DNA of 64,000 nt from Desulfovibrio sp. UCD-KL4C (GCF_006210265.1 NZ_VCNC01000001.1:1312843-1376842), one strand, 5' to 3'. Counted from the stretch's first letter, positions 54,554 to 63,471 are shown. Notes: a model not told the origin generated them from the sequence alone. Program-made: numbers and translations.

Positions 54554-54817
54554 ATGTCTAAAAAACTTTATGTCGGAAATTTGCCTTGGTCTGCTACTGA
54601 AGAAGAAATCCGTGCTGCATTTGAAGCTTACGGTGAAGTTATTTCTATCAACCTTATCGAAGATCGTGAAACTGGTCGTCCTCGCGGTTTTGGTTTTGTT
54701 GAAATGGATGATGCCGGTGCTCTTGAAGTTATCGACAACATGGACGGAAAAGATTTCGGCGGACGTAACCTCAAGGTTAACGAAGCTAAACCACGCGAAG
54801 AACGTCCACGCTGGTAG
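54554..54817 (+). CDS. Single-RRM RNA-binding protein
   Basis: The 87-residue protein is one RNA recognition motif. RNP2 is LYVGNL (5-10) and RNP1 is RGFGFVEM (44-51), with the aromatic residues for base stacking. The tail is short and charged (PREERPRW). Such cold-shock-like RRM proteins are common in Desulfovibrio, cyanobacteria and other lineages and bind mRNA. AGGAG precedes the ATG. A promoter-to-terminator leader upstream suggests autoregulation, but this is inference. Confidence 0.93.
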   Translation: MSKKLYVGNLPWSATEEEIRAAFEAYGEVISINLIEDRETGRPRGFGFVEMDDAGALEVIDNMDGKDFGGRNLKVNEAKPREERPRW

Positions 54818-54848
54818 TAAAATTTTCGAATTTTAGTCCGGTATCCGG

Positions 54849-54885
54849 CGCCCGTCTCTCTTTCGGGAGACGGGCGTTTTTTTTT
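54849..54885 (+). terminator. Terminator after the RRM gene
   Basis: CGCCCGTCTC pairs perfectly with GAGACGGGCG around an eight-base loop, followed by nine T. Confidence 0.95.
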
Positions 54886-54915
54886 GCTTTTTGAATGTTT
54901 AACGAGGAGATATCA

Positions 54916-55092
54916 TTGCCACCTAAGCGTAATTATAAATTTGAGAAACGCCAGAAAGATTTGGCAAAGATGAAAAAGAAAGAAGAAAAGAAGCAACGCC
55001 AATTAGCTAAGAAACAAGCAGGGCTCGATGATACTGGTGAGGATGTTGCAGAAAATCCAGCAACTGAAGACAACAACACAGTGATGGAATAA
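54916..55092 (+). CDS. Small lysine-rich protein of unknown function
   Basis: The protein is about 58 residues, very basic in its first half (KRNYKFEKRQKDLAKMKKK) and acidic in its second half (DDTGEDVAENPATEDN). The TTG at 54916 is preferred because GAGGAG lies six bases upstream; the ATG at 54895 would place that site inside the gene. It begins 31 bases after the RRM terminator. The basic helix could bind nucleic acid or the ribosome. I recognise no family. Confidence 0.6.
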   Translation: MPPKRNYKFEKRQKDLAKMKKKEEKKQRQLAKKQAGLDDTGEDVAENPATEDNNTVME

Positions 55093-55120
55093 ATGTCTGG
55101 GCAGAAGTTAAGAACTGATT

Positions 55121-55152
55121 CATCCGGTTCAATGTATACTTTGAACCGGATG
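55121..55152. repeat. Strong 12-bp hairpin downstream of the small lysine-rich gene
   Basis: CATCCGGTTCAA (55121-55132) pairs perfectly with TTGAACCGGATG (55141-55152) around an eight-base loop. There is no U-tract on either strand, so it is not a standard terminator. Confidence 0.6.
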
Positions 55153-55379
55153 CATATTGCCTTTCAAAAAAGTGAACTAAAAGAAGACTTTTTTAAAAAT
55201 TAGTTTTGGTGAAATTTACTTTATCCAATTTTTTTTCCTCCGCTATTAACCGCGCTACCATACTCGAATCCAGATACGCTTTAACTCTTACAAGTTTCTG
55301 CCTTTAAACTCAGCTATTTAGCAATGCTGTTTTTCAAAAAACTATTCGCTTTTAGCCTGTGATGTTGCTTCCATCTTAA

Positions 55380-56084
55380 CTATACTGACCGCGTAATTCC
55401 GCCATCAACTCGCAAATTCTGGCCTGTTATATAGCTGGATTTTTTTGATGCAAGAAAAGCTATTGCTTCTGCAACTTCATCTACTTTTCCATAGCGACCC
55501 ATCGGTATCCGATTACGTCTTTCATCTTTCTCAGGCAGACTATCAATAAAACCAGGTAGTACATTGTTCATCCTGATGGATTTTGAGGCATATTGGTCGG
55601 CAAATAGCTTAGTAAATGCAGCAAGGCCTGAACGGAATACACCTGATGTAGGGAATAGAGGTTCAGGTTCGAAGCAGGCGTAGGTTGAAATGTTAACAAT
55701 TGACCCGCAGCTCTGTTTAAGCATGATAGGAGTCACCAGTCTTGCTACTCTGATTACGTTAAGCAGGTACACTTCCATGCCGGTTATCCAGTCTTCATCC
55801 GTCATTGTGAGAATATCACCCTTGGGGCCATGTCCTGCACTGTTTACAGCCACATCAATGCGTCCCCATTTATCCATAGTTCCTTTGATCAGAGTCTCGA
55901 GGTCTTTAGGTGATCTGTTGGACCCTGTTACGCCGAATCCTCCGAGTTTTTTTGCAATAGCTTCACCTTTTCCGGACGAAGACAGGATTGCGATTTGATA
56001 ACCTTCTGCAGCTAATTTGCGGGCGGCTCCTGCCCCCATGCCGCTACCACCGGCAGTAATTATTGCAACTTTATTTTGAGTCAT
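55380..56084 (-). CDS. Short-chain dehydrogenase/reductase-like protein with altered active site
   Basis: The 234-residue protein has the SDR Rossmann N-terminus (AIITAGGSGMGAGAARKLA), the NSAGHG equivalent of NNAG, and the C-terminal VDGGITRSV. At the expected catalytic YxxxK position (13 residues after the conserved Ser in NIS) the sequence is PTSGVFRSGLAAF, with neither Tyr nor Lys, so classical dehydrogenase activity is doubtful. It may have another role or a diverged mechanism. The YitT gene lies 57 bases upstream on the same strand. Confidence 0.82.
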   Translation of the reverse strand: MTQNKVAIITAGGSGMGAGAARKLAAEGYQIAILSSSGKGEAIAKKLGGFGVTGSNRSPKDLETLIKGTMDKWGRIDVAVNSAGHGPKGDILTMTDEDWITGMEVYLLNVIRVARLVTPIMLKQSCGSIVNISTYACFEPEPLFPTSGVFRSGLAAFTKLFADQYASKSIRMNNVLPGFIDSLPEKDERRNRIPMGRYGKVDEVAEAIAFLASKKSSYITGQNLRVDGGITRSV

Positions 56085-56141
56085 AATCTTGTTCCTCTTT
56101 GATCACTAGTATGAATTAAAAGTGTTATATAAAATTGTATA

Positions 56142-57038
56142 TTAATATACTTTTCGTTTCGAAAAACTTGATCCAACAACAGAGAACGTATTTTCAACTA
56201 TGAAAAGAACATTGTCATCGTGGCTGAAAGCTATTTCTTCTAATTTCTTTAACTGAACATTATTTACAACAGTCATTATAATATTTTTTTCCTGCTTAGA
56301 ATATGCACCGATACCTTTAATAAAGGTAGCACTTTGCCTAAGACTATTTAGTATATCGTTACTGATTTCCTGTGCCTTGTCCGAGATAATAAAAACAACT
56401 TTACGTTGGTTGAATAATGACAAAGTCTTATCAATTATCATAGCTGATATAAAAACTAGAATCAGTGAAGCTATTATCAAATCAAGTGAAAGTTCATAAA
56501 AGCTTAAACTGAAAATAATGGCATTAAAAATAATATAAACTTTACCGATACCTATATTGAATCTTTGGTAAAGATAGACAGCTATTACATCAAGCCCTCC
56601 ATTTGATCCGAGTGAGCGCAGAACAACTCCAGACCCAAATCCAATTATCAAACCACATGCAACACAAGCGTAAAGTTGACTCTCGATATGCATAGGAATG
56701 TTAATAAGTTCATAAAATCCGGTTGTTGCTAAGGTTGCATATGCACTGTACCAGAAAAAACGTTTACTGACTTTTATCCATGCAAATGCAAAGAGTGGAA
56801 CGTTAAGGATAAGGAAAATCCACCCCGGTGAAAGGATTCCTGTTTTATAAAAAATTAAGGATGCTAATCCGAAAATTCCACCTGGCATAAACTGGTAAGG
56901 AACAGCAATGCTGCGAAGTCCTATCCCTACAATGATTGATCCTACTGTAATTAATATTAAATTCCACCAGAGTGAGTACGTAAAATCTAGACTGAATGAT
57001 GAACCTTTGCCAAGAGGATGTTTTTTTTGAGCGATCAT
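56142..57038 (-). CDS. YitT family membrane protein
   Basis: The 298-residue protein has about five or six membrane helices in the first 200 residues. The YitT hallmark VPYQFMPGGIFGLASLIFYKTG is followed by RSLGSNGGLDVIAVYL. The C-terminal soluble DUF2179 domain (about 205-290) ends the protein. YitT proteins are widespread and their transport role is unclear. It shares its strand with the downstream SDR-like gene. Confidence 0.88.
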   Translation of the reverse strand: MIAQKKHPLGKGSSFSLDFTYSLWWNLILITVGSIIVGIGLRSIAVPYQFMPGGIFGLASLIFYKTGILSPGWIFLILNVPLFAFAWIKVSKRFFWYSAYATLATTGFYELINIPMHIESQLYACVACGLIIGFGSGVVLRSLGSNGGLDVIAVYLYQRFNIGIGKVYIIFNAIIFSLSFYELSLDLIIASLILVFISAMIIDKTLSLFNQRKVVFIISDKAQEISNDILNSLRQSATFIKGIGAYSKQEKNIIMTVVNNVQLKKLEEIAFSHDDNVLFIVENTFSVVGSSFSKRKVY

Positions 57039-57200
57039 TTTTTTACTTTTAAAGCTTATTGAAAGCGTGTTAAATTTTTTTTAGCTGAAGTTTTAATTGA
57101 GAACTACTATGTGGTGAGTCCCTAGCATGGACGTAGGGCATTAACAAATCAAATATGAAGGGCTAATAGAAGATGAAATGGAAACTTATAAATTTAACTT

Positions 57201-58037
57201 TTATTCATGCATCCATTGGTGATCTTTAATTCGAAGCTCCTTACATTGCTCTAATGTTAAGTACGCTCCATTAAAAGTGTCAGGAGAGAAAAATACTCCA
57301 GCAAGCTTTGCACCTTGCAGTTTTGAATCGTAAAGGTTTGTGCCTAAAAGATTTGCGTCTTTAAGATTTGCATTAATGAGGTTAGCGCCTCTTAAATTGG
57401 CACCGGATAAGTTCAAATTATACTTTGACCTTAACTCTAATTCATCAATATTCTGGGTTATAAATTTCAACGCAATTTGAATGTCATTTCGGCTCGCAGT
57501 TACATTTTTTCCAATCAAACAATCTTTTTCAGTATTATTTTCTTGCTCGAGAGAATGAGTAATAGATGGTGTAGAACTGGTGGTTTGGGAATGGTCGCGT
57601 ATAAAAGCGCAAAGAGTGTCTAATATTTTGATTTTTTCACTTTGAGTATTTGTCTCTTTGGCTATGCGTCGTAGTTCAGATATCGCTGAAATACGCACAA
57701 AAATTTCTTCACTGCTAAGCTGTTTTAATGCTTCATTAATTCTGTTTGTGAATAGGTCTTGTGATACTGTAGCAGATTTGCACCAATATTTCTTTCCACA
57801 CAATAAAAAGAACACAATTACGATAGCTTCTATAAAAGAAAGATAAATACTTCCAAGGGTTATCTTGAGTTTAATATTTGCATATTGGGGGAGAGTGATA
57901 GCGTAATGATTAATCTCTGGCCAAAAACAAAGCGTGAGAATAAATAAAAAGAAAGTTAAAGCAGACAGACATTGAAAGATTTTCAATGAGTTTAACTTAC
58001 ATGTAAAATTTTTGGAGAGTTTACGTATTTTAGTCAT
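57201..58037 (-). CDS. Membrane protein with C-terminal pentapeptide repeats
   Basis: The 278-residue protein has two N-terminal membrane helices (about 21-40 and 62-82), a cytoplasmic helical middle, and eight or nine pentapeptide units near 208-250 (A(N/K)LxG pattern: ANLRG, ANLIN, ANLKD, ANLLG, TNLYD, SKLQG, AKLAG). Pentapeptide repeats fold into a right-handed beta helix. Codons are AT-rich like the neighbouring intergenic DNA. The function is unknown. It stands alone. Confidence 0.8.
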   Translation of the reverse strand: MTKIRKLSKNFTCKLNSLKIFQCLSALTFFLFILTLCFWPEINHYAITLPQYANIKLKITLGSIYLSFIEAIVIVFFLLCGKKYWCKSATVSQDLFTNRINEALKQLSSEEIFVRISAISELRRIAKETNTQSEKIKILDTLCAFIRDHSQTTSSTPSITHSLEQENNTEKDCLIGKNVTASRNDIQIALKFITQNIDELELRSKYNLNLSGANLRGANLINANLKDANLLGTNLYDSKLQGAKLAGVFFSPDTFNGAYLTLEQCKELRIKDHQWMHE

Positions 58038-58225
58038 AATATAATTTATAATTTTAAGCTGTAAGCCAAATAATAAAAATAATTTTATTAAATTGTAATC
58101 TTACTTTTGTGGGGTGATTTAAATTACATTATAAAAATAACCTTATATTGTATTTGTGTCCAGAAAGGCTCAATACCTCGATTTTGAGTGCATATTGATG
58201 AATGAAGTTGTCTTAAAAGCGGTAA

Positions 58226-58831
58226 TTAGTTCTGAAAATATGGAATAGTCCGGTTGCAAAGTCTTGATATTAATGCTCCATCATGGCTGATAATAAGGAG
58301 TCCCAAATCCCTTTTTTTTGCGACTTCCAGCACAACTTTCCAAATTGCGGCCTGAGTAAGCGCATCCAGCATTGATGTCATTTCATCACAGAGTAAATAT
58401 TTTACTTTAGGATTTAAAGCTCTAGCTAGACAGATCCGCTGGAGCTCTCCGCCTGAAAGTTCATGTGGATATCGGTCTAACCACGCATTATTTATAGATA
58501 ACTCTTCAAAAAGGCTTTTGTCCGGTGTTCCGGCTTCACAAAGTGTCTCTTTAATCTTCCAGCGTGGATTAACAGCAAGTTCAGGATGTTGAAAAATAAG
58601 CTGTGCTGGACAAAATTCATTTGATTTAAGTGGGGTTCCGTCAATAAGTACTTTTCCAGATTCATGGGAAGATAGGTATCCTGCGAGTATCTTCGCCAGT
58701 GTAGACTTACCGCGACCGCTGGGGCCGGGGAGTCCGACAATTTCACCAGGAGCTATGCTCAGGTCCAGATTTTCAAATAGCCACGGTTTATTCTTATCAT
58801 ATTTAAAAGTTAGTTTCGAAGCTTCAAGCAT
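58226..58831 (-). CDS. Peptide/nickel-type ABC transporter ATP-binding protein 2
   Basis: The 201-residue ATPase has Walker A GPSGRGKST (about 37-45), the signature LSGGELQRICLARAL, Walker B YLLCDEMTSMLD and the switch IISHD. It is shorter than usual OppF/DppF/NikE proteins because it lacks the C-terminal extension. Its start overlaps the other ATPase gene by eight bases. It is the last gene of the five-gene operon. A NikR-like operator before the first gene points to nickel. Confidence 0.88.
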   Translation of the reverse strand: MLEASKLTFKYDKNKPWLFENLDLSIAPGEIVGLPGPSGRGKSTLAKILAGYLSSHESGKVLIDGTPLKSNEFCPAQLIFQHPELAVNPRWKIKETLCEAGTPDKSLFEELSINNAWLDRYPHELSGGELQRICLARALNPKVKYLLCDEMTSMLDALTQAAIWKVVLEVAKKRDLGLLIISHDGALISRLCNRTIPYFQN

Positions 58832-59747
58832 TCTGGCACCTCACCCATCCACCGTTTAGTTCTCGTAATTCCGGTAACACTTCTCCGCAAAGGTCGCCCC
58901 GCTCGCAACATGCTGCACTGAAAGGGCACCCCCCATTGTTTGCAGCATGTATTTTTTCAGGTAGATTGTTTACAAAATCGTTTGTAGGGAGTGCCGCCCA
59001 AAGAGCTTGTGAGTATGGGTGGCGAAGTTTCTTTTCTCCGTTGAAGTCACTCGCAAACGCTTCTTCAACGGTAACTCCACCGCAAAAAACTGTGACCTTG
59101 TCTGCAACTTGAAGAGCAGCTTCAATGTCATGTGTAATCAGCAATACGGCTTTGCCGCAGTCTGCAAGTTGGCGCAGATGTCCGAGTGTTTCATTGGCAG
59201 CACCTTCATCCAGACCGTTGGTCGGTTCATCTGCAATAATAAGGCTTGAGCCGCCTATTGTAGCTGTAGCTGTCAGAATCCTGCGAGCCATTCCTCCGGA
59301 AAGTTGAAATGGAAAATGTTTGGCAACTTCTTTATCCAATTTATATCGCTTAAGAGCCTTAATAGTTGAAGACCATGAAGATTTCGCCGATATACCGCTA
59401 AGCTCCGCCGCACGTGATATCTGAACTCCGACGTGGAGTAACGGGTTTAGATAGGCTACAGATTGTGGAACAAGGGCAATTTCTTTGCCTCGCAAGCGAA
59501 CAATATCCTTAGAAGTCAGTTCCTGCCCTTTAAATGAGAGTGATCCCGTTACCTTCGCGTTTCGTGGAAGAATTCCGAGCAGAGCATGCGCAAGCAGACT
59601 TTTACCTGCTCCGGATTGTCCAACCACGGCAACGACTTCTCCGGCTTTAACAGATAAATCTAAACTTCGTATGGCGCATACTTCCTGCTTTTTAAGTCCG
59701 AATGAATAATTAGAAAAACATATTGAAAGCTGCTTTACGTCTAGCAT
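58824..59747 (-). CDS. Peptide/nickel-type ABC transporter ATP-binding protein 1
   Basis: The 307-residue ATPase has Walker A GQSGAGKSL (about 43-51), the signature LSGGMARRIL, Walker B LIIADEPTNGLD and the switch ITHDI. The C-terminal oligopeptide/nickel extension has a Cys-rich end (GGCPFSAACCERGDLC), as in DppD/NikD relatives. With the smaller ATPase it would form the heterodimeric motor of the transporter. The preceding permease gene ends 11 bases upstream. Confidence 0.9.
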   Translation of the reverse strand: MLDVKQLSICFSNYSFGLKKQEVCAIRSLDLSVKAGEVVAVVGQSGAGKSLLAHALLGILPRNAKVTGSLSFKGQELTSKDIVRLRGKEIALVPQSVAYLNPLLHVGVQISRAAELSGISAKSSWSSTIKALKRYKLDKEVAKHFPFQLSGGMARRILTATATIGGSSLIIADEPTNGLDEGAANETLGHLRQLADCGKAVLLITHDIEAALQVADKVTVFCGGVTVEEAFASDFNGEKKLRHPYSQALWAALPTNDFVNNLPEKIHAANNGGCPFSAACCERGDLCGEVLPELRELNGGWVRCQNA

Positions 59748-59758
59748 TTAAAACCTTC

Positions 59759-60595
59759 CTATTCTCTACAGGTTCTCGGGTCTAATAAAGCGCGAATATT
59801 GGTTCCCAAAATGTCAAAAGCTTTAACGGTAATGACAAGGGCAATGCCGGGAGTTACTGCGAGCCACCACATTCCCATTGATAGGTAACGCATCGACTCA
59901 GCAAGTAATACCCCAATTGCAGGGGTGTGCGGAGACATTCCAAATCCTAAAAATGTAAGCGCCGCAGCATGCAAAATGGCATGAGGAAACAGAAGCAACA
60001 GTCCAACCATAAATTGTGGTGCTACATGTGGAAGCATGTGATGTTTTGCAATAAAGAAAGGGCTTTTCCCAAGCTGTCTGGACATTTGAATGTATTCTGC
60101 TGAGCGAAGCTGCATCACTTCTGCCCTGATTACTCTGGTTAAAGCAGGCCAATGTGAAGCCGCAACGGCAATGAGCACACCCTTGGCTCCACCTCCGCAT
60201 GCAAAGGATATGAGTATAAGAAGAACCAGATGTGGCGTTGCTATAAAAATATCTACAAGCCAAGTGATAATATTGTCGACAGTTTTTCCCATGGTTGCAG
60301 CGGCAAGTCCGAATATTAAAGCTATGATGGACGAGCAGGTTGCAGCCGAAAGGCCGACACCGAGGCTTATTCTAATTCCTTTTAATGTTCGGGCTAACAT
60401 GTCTCTTCCAAGCCAGTCTGTTCCAAACGGGTGAGAAAGGCTTGGTGGAAGTTTACGAAATCCTAAGTTTGTAACTTCCCCTTGGTTTCCGTAGAGCCAT
60501 GCAGAAATGAAAACTATCGAGAAAAAAGTAAGACAGCCGATTATTATTGCAATGGTTTTGCTTCTGCGGTCATGAAGCTTGAGTGCGTGAATCAT
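59759..60595 (-). CDS. Peptide/nickel-type ABC transporter permease 2 (DppC/NikC-like)
   Basis: The 278-residue permease has about six helices. It starts at an ATG overlapping the TAA of the previous gene (TAATG), with GGAG inside that gene; the alternative ATG at 60610 lacks a ribosome binding site. SHPFGTDWLGRDMLARTLKG is the N-terminal DppC/NikC signature, and the EAA coupling loop is visible near YIQMSRQLGKSPFFIAKHHMLPH. It pairs with the DppB-like permease. Confidence 0.9.
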   Translation of the reverse strand: MIHALKLHDRRSKTIAIIIGCLTFFSIVFISAWLYGNQGEVTNLGFRKLPPSLSHPFGTDWLGRDMLARTLKGIRISLGVGLSAATCSSIIALIFGLAAATMGKTVDNIITWLVDIFIATPHLVLLILISFACGGGAKGVLIAVAASHWPALTRVIRAEVMQLRSAEYIQMSRQLGKSPFFIAKHHMLPHVAPQFMVGLLLLFPHAILHAAALTFLGFGMSPHTPAIGVLLAESMRYLSMGMWWLAVTPGIALVITVKAFDILGTNIRALLDPRTCRE

Positions 60596-61587
60596 TATGC
60601 TGCGCTCCATTTTTTCCGCATTCTAGGGTCGACTATCATATAAATGAGATCGGCTACTGTATTGCCGATAAAAACAAAGGTGGCGCTGAAAAGAACTATC
60701 CCTAAAAGTAAAGGAACATCACCTCTGTAGCCAGCTTCGACAGTTGCTCTTCCTAATCCCGGATATGAAAAAACCTGTTCTGCTAAAACTGCGCCACCGA
60801 ACAATTCGCCAAGAGATGCAAATTGCAGGGTTACAGCAGGAATTGCAACGTTTCGTAGTGCATGACGGAAGGCAATCCCTAGATCTTTTTCACCTTGAGC
60901 CCTTGCAAACAGAGCATAATCGCTGTGCATTGCCTCAATCGTTTTTTCACGGGTGTGCAGGGTGATTTGAGCGATTCCGACCAGTGAAAGAGTTATTGCA
61001 GGAAGTATGAGGTGATGAATTCTTTGAAAAAAGGTGGCTTCCATTTCGCTTGATCCTACAGGCCATGCACAGCAAACGGGAGTCCAGCCCAGTTGAACAG
61101 AAAATACTGTGAGCAATACTATCCCGACCCAGAATGTCGGTGTAGAGGCCATAGTATATGCATACAGGCGAATTGATTTATCGAGCGTTGAATCTTCGAA
61201 CGCGCCTGCAAGCACTCCGAGTATAAAGCCCAATCCACCGGATAGTAGCCACGCTACAAACATCAGCCAGAACGAAGTTACAAACCGTTTTTTTAAGACA
61301 GTTATTACAGGTTCGTTAAAAATTGTTGATTTTCCAAGATTGCCTTTTGCTACTTGCTTCGCCCATTTGCTAAACCTTTTTATCGGAGGCTGATCGAGCC
61401 CCCATCTCTGGGCTATTACTTCGCGCTGTTCCGGTGAAATCTTGAGTATTGATGGTCCGAGGTAAGCATCTATAGGATCAATTGGGGAATAGCTGACCAG
61501 TGTGTATGATAGAGTTGCAACTGCGATGAGTAGCAACACAAGATGAACAGCTTTTTTTACGAAAAATTGAAGTATTCTTTTTGTCAT
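60595..61587 (-). CDS. Peptide/nickel-type ABC transporter permease 1 (DppB/NikB-like)
   Basis: The 330-residue permease has a first helix (VHLVLLLIAVATLSYTLVSYSPIDPIDAYLG read as TM1 plus the DPIDAYLG signature), five further helices and the coupling loop YALFARAQGEKDLGIAFRHALRN. Both the N-terminal signature and the C-terminal GDVPLLLGIVLFSATFVFIGNTVADLIY are typical of DppB/NikB. A long hairpin separates it from the binding-protein gene upstream. Confidence 0.9.
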   Translation of the reverse strand: MTKRILQFFVKKAVHLVLLLIAVATLSYTLVSYSPIDPIDAYLGPSILKISPEQREVIAQRWGLDQPPIKRFSKWAKQVAKGNLGKSTIFNEPVITVLKKRFVTSFWLMFVAWLLSGGLGFILGVLAGAFEDSTLDKSIRLYAYTMASTPTFWVGIVLLTVFSVQLGWTPVCCAWPVGSSEMEATFFQRIHHLILPAITLSLVGIAQITLHTREKTIEAMHSDYALFARAQGEKDLGIAFRHALRNVAIPAVTLQFASLGELFGGAVLAEQVFSYPGLGRATVEAGYRGDVPLLLGIVLFSATFVFIGNTVADLIYMIVDPRMRKKWSAA

Positions 61588-61601
61588 GGCGTACCGGAAT
61601 T

Positions 61602-61631
61602 TCGGTCAGGAAGAAATTTCTTCCTGACCGA
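61602..61631 (-). terminator. Intercistronic hairpin between binding-protein and permease genes
   Basis: A perfect 30-base palindrome (arms TCGGTCAGGAAGAAA and its complement) lies between the stop codon and the next start. No U-tract follows, so it probably protects the 5' mRNA or causes partial termination, raising the level of binding protein. Confidence 0.6.
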
Positions 61632-61648
61632 TTTGTTCACTTATGAGA

Positions 61649-63247
61649 TTATTCAGAAATCCATTTCCACTCTTGAATGTTTGTTGTAATCGGCCAACCG
61701 TGACCATGTGGTTCCATCTGGGATTTACCTACATCCAGACTTTTATTCACAAAGTAGGTGTGGTCGAGGTTAACCAGCCATGCCCATGTCGCATCACCTG
61801 GAACAGTGAACCCTGTTTTTCCATCCCATTGAGCTTTTTTCCAATATGGAATTGATTCCTCAAAGGATTTTGCAGCGCGGGCTTGATCTAAATATTTATC
61901 AACAACAGGATTGGAGTAGAAACCTGCGTTCCAATACATAGGTTCAGGTCCGGAAGTGTGATAAAGATTGTACATTTCAAGCGGGCTGTGATCGCCGAAA
62001 CCGTACACAACGACATTTGAGTGAGTCAGGTCGTTTTTAATGCGATCCCAGCTTTCGCCTTTTGGCGTAGCTTGAATACCGATTGGACGGAGCATATCGG
62101 AAATTGCAAGAGCCAGTCCTTGGCGCAAAGAATCTTTGGAGTTGTAAAGAACAGTAAATTCTGCTTTGAGACCGTTCTTCTCGCGAATACCGTCACCATC
62201 TGTATCTTTCCAGCCAGCTTTTTCAAGAATGGCAATAGCTTTTTTAGGATCATTGTCTTTGAAACGGATAGCAGCATTATCCCAAGGAAGGTCATCAACA
62301 ACACCGAAAGCGGGGCGGCCGTATCCGTCCAGAACGCCTACGACTAAAGCTTCTCTGTCAATGGCGTAGTTGACGGCTTTGCGGATAGCTATATCGGCAG
62401 TAACATTGTTACCTATTGCCAAACCTTTAGGAGTTTTTTTGCCGACATTAGGAACCATTGGGAACATTAAACCACGGTTATCAACACTTTTTACAACGTG
62501 CAGTTTCATACCCGGTATATCTTGGCGGGCAAGGTTGGAAGGTACACCAAGCACGTCGACTTGTCCGGCACGTGCTGCCGCAAGGGATGCATCTTCATCT
62601 GAAAAAAGGAATATGAGTGTTTTAATTGAAGGCTGCTCTCCGTAATACTTATCATTGGCTTCAACTATCAACTGCTGCCCTTCATCCCAACGGACAAGTT
62701 TGTATGGGCCTGATCCAATAGGATTACGTCCATAATTTGGGCCGTAAAGTTTTGCAGGAACAATTCCCAATGTAATTAGATGCTGAATGAATGTAATGTC
62801 CGGCTCTTTAAGCTTAATTGTGACAGTTGAATCGTCCACAGCTGTTGCGGATTCAAGTGGGGAAATATCTACTTTTCCGCCTGATTCAAGAGCCTTGTTA
62901 TAAGTAAAGGCTACATCTTTAGCGGTTAGCGGTGAGCCGTCTGAAAAAACAACTCCCTTACGAATTTTTACTGTCCATGTCAGGCGGTCTTTTGAAAGAG
63001 TCCATTTCTCAGCCAGATCAGGAATAATGTTGAGATTTGAATCTCGTTTCAGCAATGTACTTTGAAATAAGGGATTACCATAAGCCCCCCAGCCTAAAAG
63101 TGGATCATACCCTTCAGCATTTTCTCCACCGACTGCGAGTACAAGTTTGTCTTTGGCAGCAAAGGCTGTGCAGGTAATGGTCAGCAAAAAAATGCTTAAC
63201 ACGAAAATCTGCAAAAGACGTTTTCCGGTATAAGTTTTTTTAAACAC
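61649..63247 (-). CDS. Extracellular solute-binding protein, family 5 (peptide/nickel)
   Basis: The precursor of 532 residues starts at a GTG with GGAGG five bases upstream; a frame to 63304 has no such site. The signal peptide ends TCTAFA. The mature protein has the family 5 pattern: DPLLGWGAYGNPLFQSTLLKRD, DLAEKWTLSKDRLTWTVKIRKGVVFSDG, and AIRKAVNYAIDREAL. Members bind peptides, nickel complexes or other small ligands. The NikR-like palindrome 42-68 bases upstream suggests a nickel or nickel-chelate ligand, but this is inference. Confidence 0.88.
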   Translation of the reverse strand: MFKKTYTGKRLLQIFVLSIFLLTITCTAFAAKDKLVLAVGGENAEGYDPLLGWGAYGNPLFQSTLLKRDSNLNIIPDLAEKWTLSKDRLTWTVKIRKGVVFSDGSPLTAKDVAFTYNKALESGGKVDISPLESATAVDDSTVTIKLKEPDITFIQHLITLGIVPAKLYGPNYGRNPIGSGPYKLVRWDEGQQLIVEANDKYYGEQPSIKTLIFLFSDEDASLAAARAGQVDVLGVPSNLARQDIPGMKLHVVKSVDNRGLMFPMVPNVGKKTPKGLAIGNNVTADIAIRKAVNYAIDREALVVGVLDGYGRPAFGVVDDLPWDNAAIRFKDNDPKKAIAILEKAGWKDTDGDGIREKNGLKAEFTVLYNSKDSLRQGLALAISDMLRPIGIQATPKGESWDRIKNDLTHSNVVVYGFGDHSPLEMYNLYHTSGPEPMYWNAGFYSNPVVDKYLDQARAAKSFEESIPYWKKAQWDGKTGFTVPGDATWAWLVNLDHTYFVNKSLDVGKSQMEPHGHGWPITTNIQEWKWISE

Positions 63248-63288
63248 GAAGACCTCCAAGATTATTTTTTTAAAGTCATATGTATTTA

Positions 63289-63315
63289 ATGTTACATATG
63301 TCAAGTTAGTGACAC
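63289..63315. promoter_or_regulatory. NikR-like operator overlapping the transporter promoter
   Basis: ATGTTAC and GTGACAC are separated by 13 bases. This matches the delta-proteobacterial NikR consensus that I recall (GTGTTAC-N13/14-GTAACAC) at 12 of 14 positions. On the minus strand a TTGACA -35 hexamer (63304-63299) lies inside the spacer, with ATATGA/TATGAC 17-18 bases downstream as a -10. Bound NikR would therefore block the promoter. Confidence 0.6.
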
Positions 63316-63471
63316 TTAAAGGCTATAATGTTTTTAAGTTTAACTCTTTGAAACAGATAGGTTTTTATCGGGGTATGTGCAGTGTAATGGTCGGGAAATG
63401 CGATAGTATGTATTGATGAGGATGATAGTTAGAGTTTGAGGAATAAATTTGGTGTGGTTTAAGATTGGTTA

